From Cetobacterium ceti (lineage in GTDB: Bacteria; Fusobacteriota; Fusobacteriia; Fusobacteriales; Fusobacteriaceae), in assembly GCF_900167275.1 (NCBI RefSeq), contig NZ_FUWX01000005.1, forward strand, positions 186,001 to 250,000: a DNA stretch of 64,000 nucleotides, given 5' to 3'. Below, piece by piece: positions 46,084 to 54,923 of this stretch (positions are counted from its first letter, which is position 1; every line of letters starts with the position of its first letter). The notes beneath the pieces are model-generated. The model was not told where the DNA came from, searched no databases, and saw only the letters and a list, made by a program, of their open reading frames with translations. A program made the translations under genes and the position numbers.

Positions 46084-47436
46084 ATGTTTGATTTAGATCA
46101 ATTCCTTTTAGATAGAGAAATTAGAGCTGATAAGCAATTTGCTATTATTGAGAAATTTAATCTTCCACTAATTTCCTTAAGAACTAACTATCCTGGAGAA
46201 AATAAAAATGAGTTTATCCCTAGAGAAATTATTGAAGTAATTGCTCAAGAATTAAGAACTATTTTAGGAGCTTCTATTTTAAATGAAGAGACAATTATCT
46301 CCCTTGAAGGTAAAACATATTTATTTTCTGTAAAAATGGATAGTATAAAATTAAAAAAATTAACTATGACCATTGAAGAAAATCATCTTCTAGGAAGATG
46401 TGTAGATATAGATGTTTTTAGTGAAGAAAAAATACCTTTGTCTCGTACAGATTTAGGTTTTTCCAAAAGAAAATGCTTCATATGTGATAATTTAGCCTTT
46501 GCCTGTGGACGATCAATGGCTCACACCCATGAAGAAATAAAAGAAAATATTAAAAATCGTTATATTAATTATTTAAATTTTATAAAAAAAAGAGAGAGTA
46601 TAGTTGATATTATTGGTGATGAAGCTTTAAAGGCTATGGTTCTTGAAGTTTCTACTTTTCCTTCATTTGGACTAGTATCTCCACTGACTATGGGATCCCA
46701 TGAAGATATGGACTTTTTCACCTTTATAAATAGTTCCTTTGCCATTAAACCATTTTTTAAAGAGATGGCTAGAGCTGGTTATTCAAATCTTCCCATAGAT
46801 ATAATTTTCCAAAAAATTAGAAAAATTGGAATTTTAGCTGAGGAAGAGATGTTTAAAGCAACTTCAGGAGTTAATACTCACAAAGGTATGATTTTTTTAA
46901 TGGGTATTGCCCTTGCTATGACAGGAAAAGCTCTTAATAACAATTTAGAATTTAATAAAATTTCTCTTTTAATTTCACAAATGTGTAAGGATATTCTAAA
47001 AGATTTTGATAACATTTCTTCAAAATCTAAACTTACTCATGGAGAAAAATTATTTTTAAATCATGGTATTACTGGAATTCGAGGAGAAGTTAAAGAGGGA
47101 CTAAAAACTCTTTTTAATGGTTCCATAGATATTTTAGAATCTTCTCTAAAAATTGAAAATAATATAAATAAAGCTATGGTTCAAACTCTTCTTTATTTAA
47201 TGAGTAAGTTAGAAGATAGTACTATTTTACATAGACATGACTATAATACATTAATTGAAATTCAAAATACTGCAAAATCTATTTTAGATAAAGGTGGAAT
47301 ATATAATTGTGAAAATTATATATTTATCGAAAATTTAGAAAAGGATTATATAAAAAGAAGAATTAGTCCTGGTGGAGCTGCGGACTCTCTAGCTGTAACT
47401 TTATTTTTATATAATTGTAAAAATAAACTATTTTAG
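46084..47436 (+). CDS. citXG: CitX-CitG fusion: prosthetic-group synthase and transferase for citrate lyase
   Basis: A 450-aa fusion. The N-terminal part (about 1-165) is CitX, which attaches the phosphoribosyl-dephospho-CoA group to CitD (FDLDQFLLDREIRADKQ, SRTDLGFSKRKCFICD, GRSMAHTHEEI). The C-terminal part (about 170-450) is CitG, which makes the triphosphoribosyl-dephospho-CoA precursor (TFPSFGLVSPLTMGSHEDMD, in part, ATSGVNTHKGMIFLMG, SPGGAADSLAVTLFL). Such fusions are known in other bacteria. No clear ribosome site is seen, and translation may be coupled to citC. Confidence 0.92.
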   Translation: MFDLDQFLLDREIRADKQFAIIEKFNLPLISLRTNYPGENKNEFIPREIIEVIAQELRTILGASILNEETIISLEGKTYLFSVKMDSIKLKKLTMTIEENHLLGRCVDIDVFSEEKIPLSRTDLGFSKRKCFICDNLAFACGRSMAHTHEEIKENIKNRYINYLNFIKKRESIVDIIGDEALKAMVLEVSTFPSFGLVSPLTMGSHEDMDFFTFINSSFAIKPFFKEMARAGYSNLPIDIIFQKIRKIGILAEEEMFKATSGVNTHKGMIFLMGIALAMTGKALNNNLEFNKISLLISQMCKDILKDFDNISSKSKLTHGEKLFLNHGITGIRGEVKEGLKTLFNGSIDILESSLKIENNINKAMVQTLLYLMSKLEDSTILHRHDYNTLIEIQNTAKSILDKGGIYNCENYIFIENLEKDYIKRRISPGGAADSLAVTLFLYNCKNKLF

Positions 47437-47441
47437 AATAA

Positions 47442-47473
47442 TAAAATAGCCCCGTTATCCGGGGCCATTTTTT
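47442..47473. terminator. Bidirectional terminator between citXG and citF copy 2
   Basis: GCCCCG-TTATC-CGGGGC stem flanked by A and T runs, between convergent genes. Confidence 0.8.
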
Positions 47474-48974
47474 ATTTAACTTTTTTTATTACGTCTATAA
47501 TACTTCCATCTCTATATTCTACAACTGCTACAACTTCATTTTTAAATTCAATAGGTTTAGGTTCCCCTACTATATCTTTAGCAGCTTTTAATAAATCTTC
47601 CATATCTATTAATTCAAGCCCTGCTTTTTCAAATTTTTCTTTTAAATCTGCTCTTCTAGGATTAACTGTAATTCCTCTATCTGTTACAACAACGTCCACA
47701 GTACTTCCTGGTGTTACAATTGTAGTTACTCTATCTAATATTGTTGACAATCTTCCTCTAGTTAAAGGAGCTACAACTATTGACATTTTTGCTGCTGCTG
47801 CTGTATCTGAGTGACCTCCTGAAGCTGCTCTAATAACTCCATCAGACCCAGAAATAACATTTACATTGAAATCCTTATCTATTTCAAGGGCACTTAAAAT
47901 AACAAAGTCTAATTTATCCACTGCTGGAGAACAGTTAAATGGATTTGCATAAAAATCTGCACTAATTTCTTGATGCATTTTATTTTTTCCAAGAGATTGA
48001 GCTGCTCCTAAATCAAAACTTTGTACATCAAATAAACTTCCTATTAGGCCTTCTTCTAAAAGTTGAACAAAATATGTTGTTATACCACCAAGACCATAGC
48101 TACATTTTATATTTCTTTTAATCAATTCCTCTCTTATAAATTTAGTAACTGCTAGAGAGGCTCCACCTGAACCTGTTTGCATTGAAAATCCATCTACAAA
48201 TAATCCAGAGGCTAACATAGCACTTAAAGCTTTTTTAGCTATTAATAGCTCCTTAGGGTCCTTAGTCATTCTTGTAGCACCTGACATAATTCCGCTTGAA
48301 TCTCCAATCTCATCTACAACTACAACATAATCTACATCTGTTTGAGGAATACTTATAGGGTAATTTGGATAATCTACTAATGTATCTGTTATTATTATAA
48401 CTTTATTTGCATAGTGGGCATCTACCTTTGCATATCCTAAAGATCCACAAATTGATTTTCCTACTACTCCATTGGAATTTCCCATACAGTCTGAAGAAGG
48501 AGCTCCTAAAAAGGCAACGTCTATTTTTACATCTCCCTCTACAATGGCTCTAGCTCTTCCTCCATGGGATCTAATAACAGCTGGATATTCTAATATCCCT
48601 TCAGAAATTCCTTGAGCTAATTTACCCCTTACTCCTGAAGTCTCGATTCTATTAACAACACCTTTTTTTATATAATCCACTAAGCATTCATGGGCTGATG
48701 TCAATGAACTTGAAGCAATTCTTAAGTTTTTAAATCCCATTTTATCTAAAACTTCCATTACCATTGGTAAAACCTTATCTCCACTTCTAAAATGGTGGTG
48801 GAAAGATATTGTCATTCCATCTTCTAATCCCGATAGTTTAATTGCCTCTTCTAAAGAATCTATAATTTTACTTCTTACTATTTCATTTTTAGGAACAGAA
48901 CCCTCATAGGGTACACGATTATCATATCCTTTTATTTTTTCTAAAAGTTCTTTAGTTACTCTTTTATTTTCCAT
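47472..48974 (-). CDS. citF: Citrate lyase alpha subunit, copy 2
   Basis: CitF, citrate:acetyl-ACP transferase, 500 aa, family-typical. Blocks MTISFHHHFRSGDKVLPMVM (in part) near 60, AFLGAPSSDCMGNSNGV near 150 and GGHSDTAAAAKMS near 390 are shared with copy 1. It lacks the 13-residue N-terminal stretch present in copy 1, and more codons end in T or A. It is last of the second citDEF set. Confidence 0.93.
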   Translation of the reverse strand: MENKRVTKELLEKIKGYDNRVPYEGSVPKNEIVRSKIIDSLEEAIKLSGLEDGMTISFHHHFRSGDKVLPMVMEVLDKMGFKNLRIASSSLTSAHECLVDYIKKGVVNRIETSGVRGKLAQGISEGILEYPAVIRSHGGRARAIVEGDVKIDVAFLGAPSSDCMGNSNGVVGKSICGSLGYAKVDAHYANKVIIITDTLVDYPNYPISIPQTDVDYVVVVDEIGDSSGIMSGATRMTKDPKELLIAKKALSAMLASGLFVDGFSMQTGSGGASLAVTKFIREELIKRNIKCSYGLGGITTYFVQLLEEGLIGSLFDVQSFDLGAAQSLGKNKMHQEISADFYANPFNCSPAVDKLDFVILSALEIDKDFNVNVISGSDGVIRAASGGHSDTAAAAKMSIVVAPLTRGRLSTILDRVTTIVTPGSTVDVVVTDRGITVNPRRADLKEKFEKAGLELIDMEDLLKAAKDIVGEPKPIEFKNEVVAVVEYRDGSIIDVIKKVK

Positions 48975-48976
48975 AA

Positions 48977-49879
48977 CTATTTCTCATCCTCCTCTAACTT
49001 GATTCCTGCTGCTTTAGCTAGGGCTAAAACATTATAGGCTCTTTCAAGAACAGGTTTATCTACCATTTTTCCATCTACAGTAATAACTCCTTGACCCTCT
49101 TTTAAAGCTTTTTCTGCTGCATTTACAATTTTTAGAGATTTTTTTATACTCTTCTCATCTGGAGTATAAATTTTATGAACTAACTCTATTTGTCTTGGAT
49201 GGATTAAAGACTTACCATCAAATCCCATTTGTCTACTTCTTGAAGCCTCATTGATAAATCCTTCATCATTATTTATATCTGAATATACAGAATCTAATGC
49301 TGCTATTCCTGCTGATCTAGCACCCATTACAACTAAACTTCTTCCCATAAGCATCTCTACCCCTTCAGGTGATCTAGTTGTTTTTAAAGCTGTTACATAA
49401 TCCTCTCCACCTATTGCCATTCCTATTAATCTTGGAGATGATTTAGCTATTTCTAAGGCATTTAAAGCTCCTAATGGACTTTCTATTGCTACCATCATTT
49501 TAGTTGTTCCCACAGGTATTTTAGCTTCTCTTTCTATTCTTTCTATATGAGCCTCTACCTCATGAACATCTTCAGGAGTTTCTGTCTTTGGTATTCTAAT
49601 AACTTCTACTCCAGATCTAACCATAAATTCTAGGTCTTCTACACCAAATTCACTATCTAAAGAGTTCATTCTAACCACAGTTTCAATACCTAATTTTTTA
49701 TATAAATCTTTAAATTTTTGTAAAAAATTATAAACCATAAATCTTGCTGAATCTTTTTCTGTTATAGCTATAGAGTCCTCTAAGTCAAACATAATTGAAT
49801 CAGGTTTATATATATGAGCATCTTTCATAATTCCTGGATTATTTCCAGGAACAAATAACATTGATCTTCTTAACTTCAT
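48977..49879 (-). CDS. citE: Citrate lyase beta subunit, copy 2
   Basis: CitE, citryl-ACP lyase (cleaves to oxaloacetate and acetyl-ACP), 300 aa, HpcH/HpaI-aldolase fold. MLFVPGNNPGIMKDA at 7-21, MFDLEDSIAITEKD near 30-43 (Mg2+ site), MVAIESPLGALNALEI near 148 and FDGKSLIHPRQIELVH near 218. It is clearly very close to copy 1. Confidence 0.93.
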   Translation of the reverse strand: MKLRRSMLFVPGNNPGIMKDAHIYKPDSIMFDLEDSIAITEKDSARFMVYNFLQKFKDLYKKLGIETVVRMNSLDSEFGVEDLEFMVRSGVEVIRIPKTETPEDVHEVEAHIERIEREAKIPVGTTKMMVAIESPLGALNALEIAKSSPRLIGMAIGGEDYVTALKTTRSPEGVEMLMGRSLVVMGARSAGIAALDSVYSDINNDEGFINEASRSRQMGFDGKSLIHPRQIELVHKIYTPDEKSIKKSLKIVNAAEKALKEGQGVITVDGKMVDKPVLERAYNVLALAKAAGIKLEEDEK

Positions 49880-49892
49880 CTTATCCTCCCTA

Positions 49893-50177
49893 TTACCATT
49901 GAAATTTTTTAATTTGAGCTGATCTTAATGCTGCTGTTTGAACTCTACTTTTTATAACAGGGTCTATTGCTCCCTTATCAGTAGCTGTTACTGTTCCTGA
50001 TGTAACTCCTAACTCTTTTAAAGTATCTAATATTACCTTTTTAATACTTTCTCCAAACTGAGCCATAACATCACTTTGTAAATCAATTTTAATTTCATTA
50101 GCTGAATTTGGTTCTATAATAATATATATATCACTAGATTCCAATGTTCCAGCTGCCGCTTTTAATTTTAGTTCCAT
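49893..50177 (-). CDS. citD: Citrate lyase acyl carrier protein (gamma), copy 2
   Basis: CitD, 94 aa. The serine that carries the phosphoribosyl-dephospho-CoA group is Ser14 in AGTLESSD. The C-terminal TDKGAIDPVIKSR block is typical. It begins the second set, about 75 bases after the terminator that ends copy 1. No clear promoter is seen in the gap beyond a possible TATAAT just before the ribosome site. Confidence 0.92.
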   Translation of the reverse strand: MELKLKAAAGTLESSDIYIIIEPNSANEIKIDLQSDVMAQFGESIKKVILDTLKELGVTSGTVTATDKGAIDPVIKSRVQTAALRSAQIKKFQW

Positions 50178-50251
50178 TTTAGCCTCCTTTTATTATAGCA
50201 ATTATAAATTTTCTCTATACTATATATGATTTTTAAGAAATATCCTTTAAA

Positions 50252-50281
50252 TAAAAAAAGTCACCGGAAATTTCCGATGAC
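50252..50281 (-). terminator. Terminator between the two citDEF sets
   Basis: Minus strand GTCATCGGAAA/TTTCCGGTGAC (11-bp stem, one G.T pair, no free loop bases assigned), then TTTTTTTATTT. It should reduce read-through into copy 2. Confidence 0.8.
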
Positions 50282-50294
50282 AATTTATATATAA

Positions 50295-51836
50295 CTATTT
50301 AACTTTTTTAATTACGTCGATGATACTTCCATCTCTGTATTCAACAACTGCTACTACTTCATCAGTGAACTCAATTGGTTTTGGTTCTCCTACGATAAAT
50401 TTAGCTGCTGCTACTAAGTCTTCCATTTCAACTAGATCTAATCCAGCTGCTAAGAATTTCTCTTTTAAGTCTGGTCTAGCAGGGTTTACTGTAATACCCA
50501 TATCTGTTACAACAACGTCTACAGTACTTCCTGGAGTAACTACAGTAGTTACTTTATCGATTATAGTTGATAATCTTCCTCTAATTAATGGAGCAACGAT
50601 AATTGACATTTTTGCTGCTGCTGCTGTATCTGAGTGACCTCCTGAAGCAGCTCTAATAACTCCGTCAGAACCAGAAATAACGTTTACGTTAAAGTCTTTA
50701 TCTATTTCAAGAGCACTTAGAACAACAAAGTCTAATTTATCAACTGCTGGTGAACAGTTAAATGGATTTGCATAGAAATCAGCACTGATTTCTTGGTGCA
50801 TTTCATTTCTTCCAACTGATTCTGCAGCGCTTAAATCGAAACTTTGAGTATCGAATAGTTTTCCAACTAATCCTTCCTCTAATAAGTCTACGAATGCCTT
50901 AGTAATTCCTCCTAATGCATAGCTACATTTAATGTTTCTTTTGATTAACTCTTCTCTTATGAATCTAGTTACAGCTAGAGATGCTCCACCTGAACCAGTT
51001 TGCATTGAGAATCCATCTACGAATAATCCAGATGCTAACATAGCTTCTAAAACCTTTTTAGCAATTAATAATTCCTTAGGGTTTTTAGTAAATCTAGTTG
51101 CTCCTGACATGATTCCACTTGAATCTCCAATTTCATCTACAACTACAACGTAATCTACGTCTGTTTGAGGGATGCTTATTGGATAGTTAGGGTAATCTAC
51201 TAAAGTATCAGTAATCATGATTACTTTTTCAGCGTGAGCAGCGTCAACTTTTGCATATCCTAAAGATCCACAAATTGATTTTCCTACTACTCCGTTTGAG
51301 TTACCCATACAGTCTGAAGATGAAGCTCCTAAGAAAGCAACGTCAATTTTAACGTCTCCTTCTACAATAGCTCTAGCTCTTCCACCGTGTGATCTAATAA
51401 CTGCTGGATACTCTAATAATCCTTCAGATATAGCTTGAGCTAATTTTCCTCTTAATCCTGAACTTTCTATTCTGTTTACTACACCATTTTTAATATGGTC
51501 AACTAAACATTCGTGAGCTGAAGTTAATGAACTTGCAGCTACTCTTAAGTCTTTGAATCCCATTCTAGCAATGATTTCCATTACCATAGGTAAAACTTTA
51601 TCTCCATTTCTGAAGTGGTGGTGGAAAGATATTGTCATTCCATCTTTTAATCCTGATAATTTAATAGCTTCCTCTAATGATTCAACTATTTTACTTCTTC
51701 TTACTTGATCCTTTAAGTTCTCAGCATCTACTTTTCTATCTGCAGGTTGTAATGCAAATGGACTTTGGTAAGGTACTCTATCTTGATATCCTTTTATTGA
51801 ATCTAAAAGTTCTTTAGTTACTCTTTTTTTATCCAT
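50295..51836 (-). CDS. citF: Citrate lyase alpha subunit, copy 1
   Basis: CitF, 513 aa, with the same motifs as copy 2 (AFLGASSSDCMGNSNGV, GGHSDTAAAAKMS) and an additional 13 residues near position 25-45 (FALQPADRKVDAENLK). Codons more often end in C (for example GAC GTA GAT TAC where copy 2 has GAT GTA GAT TAT), a sign of stronger expression in an AT-rich genome. It lies downstream of the oad genes on the same transcript. Confidence 0.94.
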   Translation of the reverse strand: MDKKRVTKELLDSIKGYQDRVPYQSPFALQPADRKVDAENLKDQVRRSKIVESLEEAIKLSGLKDGMTISFHHHFRNGDKVLPMVMEIIARMGFKDLRVAASSLTSAHECLVDHIKNGVVNRIESSGLRGKLAQAISEGLLEYPAVIRSHGGRARAIVEGDVKIDVAFLGASSSDCMGNSNGVVGKSICGSLGYAKVDAAHAEKVIMITDTLVDYPNYPISIPQTDVDYVVVVDEIGDSSGIMSGATRFTKNPKELLIAKKVLEAMLASGLFVDGFSMQTGSGGASLAVTRFIREELIKRNIKCSYALGGITKAFVDLLEEGLVGKLFDTQSFDLSAAESVGRNEMHQEISADFYANPFNCSPAVDKLDFVVLSALEIDKDFNVNVISGSDGVIRAASGGHSDTAAAAKMSIIVAPLIRGRLSTIIDKVTTVVTPGSTVDVVVTDMGITVNPARPDLKEKFLAAGLDLVEMEDLVAAAKFIVGEPKPIEFTDEVVAVVEYRDGSIIDVIKKVK

Positions 51837-51838
51837 AA

Positions 51839-52738
51839 TTACTCATTCCCCTCTAATTTGATTCCAGCCGCCTTAGCTAGGGCTAGTACATGGTAAGCTC
51901 TATCGATAATAGGTCTATCTACCATTTTACCGTCAACAGTAAATACTCCTTTACCTGCTGCTAAAGCTTCCTCTGTAGCTTTTACTATTTTAAGAGATTT
52001 CTTAATGTTTTTCTCATCTGGAGTATAAACACTATGAACTAATTCTATTTGTCTTGGGTGAATTAATGATTTTCCATCGAATCCCATTTGTTTAGTTGTA
52101 GAGGCTTCTCTAATAAATCCTTCGTCATTATTGATATCTGAATATACAGAATCTAATGCAGCAATTCCAGCAGATCTAGCAGCCATAACTATCATACTTC
52201 TACCCATTAACATCTCAACACCTTCTGGTGATCTAGTTGTTTTTAGGTTAGTTACATAGTCTTCTCCACCAATAGCCATACCTATTAATCTTGGAGATGA
52301 TTTAGCGATTGCTAAAGCATTTAAAGCTCCTAATGGACTTTCAATTGCTACCATTATTTTAGTAGTTCCAACTTCAATTCCAGCTTCTTTTTCTATTCTT
52401 TCGATATGAGCTTCTACTTCATGTACATCTTCAGGTTTTTCAGTTTTAGGTATTCTAATAACTTCTATTCCTGATCTTACCATGAATTCTAAGTCTTCTA
52501 CACCGAATTCAGTATCTAAAGCGTTTATTCTTACTACTGTTTCGATTCCTAATTTTTTGTAAAGATCCTTAAATTTTTGAATAAAGTTGAATATCATAAA
52601 TCTAGCTGAATCTTTTTCAGTTATTGCTATGGCATCCTCTAAGTCAAACATTATTGAATCTGGTCTGTATATATGAGCGTCTTTCATGATTCCAGGATTA
52701 TTTCCAGGAACAAAAAGCATTGATCTTCTTAATTTCAT
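51839..52738 (-). CDS. citE: Citrate lyase beta subunit, copy 1
   Basis: CitE, 299 aa; same aldolase-fold blocks as copy 2 (MLFVPGNNPGIMKDA, MFDLEDAIAITEKD, FDGKSLIHPRQIELVH). It follows citD by 12 bases and precedes citF by 2. Confidence 0.94.
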   Translation of the reverse strand: MKLRRSMLFVPGNNPGIMKDAHIYRPDSIMFDLEDAIAITEKDSARFMIFNFIQKFKDLYKKLGIETVVRINALDTEFGVEDLEFMVRSGIEVIRIPKTEKPEDVHEVEAHIERIEKEAGIEVGTTKIMVAIESPLGALNALAIAKSSPRLIGMAIGGEDYVTNLKTTRSPEGVEMLMGRSMIVMAARSAGIAALDSVYSDINNDEGFIREASTTKQMGFDGKSLIHPRQIELVHSVYTPDEKNIKKSLKIVKATEEALAAGKGVFTVDGKMVDRPIIDRAYHVLALAKAAGIKLEGNE

Positions 52739-52750
52739 ATTGGTCCTCCA

Positions 52751-53038
52751 TTATTTCCATTGAAACTTTGTGATTTGAGCTGATCTTAAAACTGCAGTTT
52801 GTAATCTACTTTTGATAACTGGGTCTATAGCACCTTTATCATTTGCAGTTATTTTAACTGATTCTACTCCTAATTCTTTTAATGTTTCTGATATAACTTC
52901 TTTAATGCTATCTCCGAATTGAGCTAATACAGCACTCTCTAAATTGATTTCAATTCCAGCATTATTATTCGGCTCCACTATGATGTGAATGTCGCTAGAT
53001 TCTAGTGTTCCAGCTACTGCTTTTACTTTTAATTCCAT
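52751..53038 (-). CDS. citD: Citrate lyase acyl carrier protein (gamma), copy 1
   Basis: CitD, 95 aa, prosthetic-group Ser14 in AGTLESSD. About two thirds of positions match copy 2 by eye. It lies 26 bases after oadB, linking lyase and decarboxylase expression. Confidence 0.93.
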   Translation of the reverse strand: MELKVKAVAGTLESSDIHIIVEPNNNAGIEINLESAVLAQFGDSIKEVISETLKELGVESVKITANDKGAIDPVIKSRLQTAVLRSAQITKFQWK

Positions 53039-53064
53039 TTTATGCCTCCTTTTTTAACCTTATC

Positions 53065-54183
53065 CTACTTAAACATTGCTAGAAGTACTCCAGCTGCTAC
53101 TGCTGAACCTATAACTCCTGCAACGTTAGGCCCCATTGCGTGCATCAATAGGAAGTTGCTTGGGTTCTCTTCCTGTCCTACTTTTTGTACAACTCTAGCT
53201 GCCATTGGTACAGCACTAACTCCAGCGGCTCCAATCATTGGATTGATTTTTCCACCAGATAGTTTACACATTATCTTTCCAAATACTACTCCTCCTGCTG
53301 TTCCTAATGAGAAAGCAAATAAACCAAGAATTACAATTTTAATTGTTGCAAGGTTTAAGAAAGTAGCTGCATTAGTAGTAGCCCCAACTGTTAATCCTAA
53401 AACTATAGTGATTGAATATAAAAGTGCTCCCTTAACATGATCTACAATGTTTGGTACAATTCCAGATTCTTTCATTAAGTTTCCTAACATAAGCATTCCA
53501 ACAAGTGGTGCTGATGACGGTACTAGCATAATTACTACTATTGTAACTACGATTGGGAATATTATTTTTTCTCTTTTACTAACAGTTCTAAGTTGAGTCA
53601 TTTTAATTTCTCTTTCTTTTTTGCTTGTTAGTAATTTAATAATAGGTGGCTGTATTACTGGTACTAAAGCCATATATGAATATGCTGCAACCGCTATTGG
53701 TCCAAGCATATGAGGTGCTAATTTAGATGTTAAATAAATTGCTGTAGGTCCGTCTGCTCCTCCGATAATTCCAACTGAAGCAGCTTCTCTACCACTTAAC
53801 CCTAATAAAATTGACCCTATAAAAGCTCCAAATATTCCGAATTGAGCTGCTGCTCCTAATAATAAACTCTTAGGATTTGCAATTAAAGGTCCAAAATCAG
53901 TACTTGCTCCTATTGCTAAGAAAATTAATGGTGGATAGATTCCCATTTTAACCCCTTGATAAAGGTTATATAGTAATCCACCTTTGTCCATCAGTCCTTC
54001 ATGTACTGGTGCTGGTAAATTAACTAAAAGCATACCAAATGAAATTGGTAATAATAAATATGGTTCATATTGCTTTTTTACAGCTAAATATATTAAAAAT
54101 AATGCTACTAATATCATTATTGTCTGGTTTAAAGTTATCATGTTTATACCAGTTGTTTGATATAGAGTATATAATAAATTCAT
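53065..54183 (-). CDS. oadB: Na+-pumping oxaloacetate decarboxylase beta subunit
   Basis: OadB/GcdB family, 372 aa, about nine to eleven membrane helices. It decarboxylates carboxybiotin and exports Na+. Conserved [18 protein letters not shown] near 143, where the key Asp lies, [18 protein letters not shown] near 172 and [17 protein letters not shown] near 310. The context with oadA and citrate lyase favours oxaloacetate over malonate or glutaconyl-CoA. Confidence 0.93.
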   Translation of the reverse strand: MNLLYTLYQTTGINMITLNQTIMILVALFLIYLAVKKQYEPYLLLPISFGMLLVNLPAPVHEGLMDKGGLLYNLYQGVKMGIYPPLIFLAIGASTDFGPLIANPKSLLLGAAAQFGIFGAFIGSILLGLSGREAASVGIIGGADGPTAIYLTSKLAPHMLGPIAVAAYSYMALVPVIQPPIIKLLTSKKEREIKMTQLRTVSKREKIIFPIVVTIVVIMLVPSSAPLVGMLMLGNLMKESGIVPNIVDHVKGALLYSITIVLGLTVGATTNAATFLNLATIKIVILGLFAFSLGTAGGVVFGKIMCKLSGGKINPMIGAAGVSAVPMAARVVQKVGQEENPSNFLLMHAMGPNVAGVIGSAVAAGVLLAMFK

Positions 54184-54207
54184 TTCCTAGCTCCTCTCTA
54201 TTTTTTA

Positions 54208-54567
54208 CTATGCAATTGTTGCTAATAAAGCTCCTCCATCAATTGTATCTCCCTTATTAACCGCAACAGATGTTACTGTTCCAGCTACTGGAGCAACGAT
54301 TGGATTTTCCATTTTCATAGCTTCTAAAACTACGATTGTATCTCCAGGATTTACTTTTTGTCCAACAGATACTTTTACGTCTACTACTAGCCCTTGCATA
54401 GGTGCCTCAACTTTAGTTCCCTCTCCTGAAGTTACTGGAGCTGATTGTTGTGGGGCTGCCTTTGGAGCCGATGCTGGAGTACTGATTGTTCCCTCTTTTT
54501 CAGTTACTGATTCAACTTCTACCTCGTAAACTTTCTCTCCAACTTTAATCTTATATACATTAATCAT
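54208..54567 (-). CDS. Biotin carboxyl carrier protein of the decarboxylase
   Basis: A 119-aa biotinyl protein. The N-terminal part (1-30) is followed by an Ala/Pro/Thr-rich linker (about 30-50) and a biotinyl domain with the biotin lysine in [11 protein letters not shown] near residue 87. It replaces the biotin domain that is fused to the end of OadA in enterobacteria. It lies between oadG and oadB. Confidence 0.92.
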   Translation of the reverse strand: MINVYKIKVGEKVYEVEVESVTEKEGTISTPASAPKAAPQQSAPVTSGEGTKVEAPMQGLVVDVKVSVGQKVNPGDTIVVLEAMKMENPIVAPVAGTVTSVAVNKGDTIDGGALLATIA

Positions 54568-54579
54568 TGCATTTCCTCC

Positions 54580-54906
54580 TTAGTTTAATTCCTTTATCGA
54601 TTTAACTCTAATATACGCATTTTCATTATTTTTTGCTGCTTCTATTGAAGCTACCATCATTGCTACTAACATATTCTCATCCTTAATATCCTCAGGACTG
54701 AATCTTTTCTCTACTACTGGTGTTGGTGCTACTGGCTTTTTAGTTTCTGGTTTTACTTCTTTCTTTTCAGCAGGTATATACTTAAAAGTAGATAAAACTG
54801 CAGATATAACTACAAGTATAAAAAATACAATTGCCATACTTACAACAGTTATAAAAATAGAATCTCCTAGGGATATTACGCTATTTCCAAAAATACTACT
54901 ATTCAT
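54580..54906 (-). CDS. oadG: Oxaloacetate decarboxylase gamma chain
   Basis: OadG-like, 108 aa: one membrane helix (about 17-40, IFITVVSMAIVFFILVVISA), a Pro/Lys-rich linker and a C-terminal soluble helix (EDIKDENMLVAMMVAS). OadG anchors the alpha chain to OadB. It is short and poorly conserved, so the identity leans on context. Confidence 0.85.
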   Translation of the reverse strand: MNSSIFGNSVISLGDSIFITVVSMAIVFFILVVISAVLSTFKYIPAEKKEVKPETKKPVAPTPVVEKRFSPEDIKDENMLVAMMVASIEAAKNNENAYIRVKSIKELN

Positions 54907-54923
54907 TGGTTCCCCTTTCTATC

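Noticed and set aside
50178-50251. Weak ATACTATATATG stretch before citD copy 2 as a third GntR operator
   Set aside because: It lacks the palindromic symmetry of the two good sites and could be chance in AT-rich DNA.
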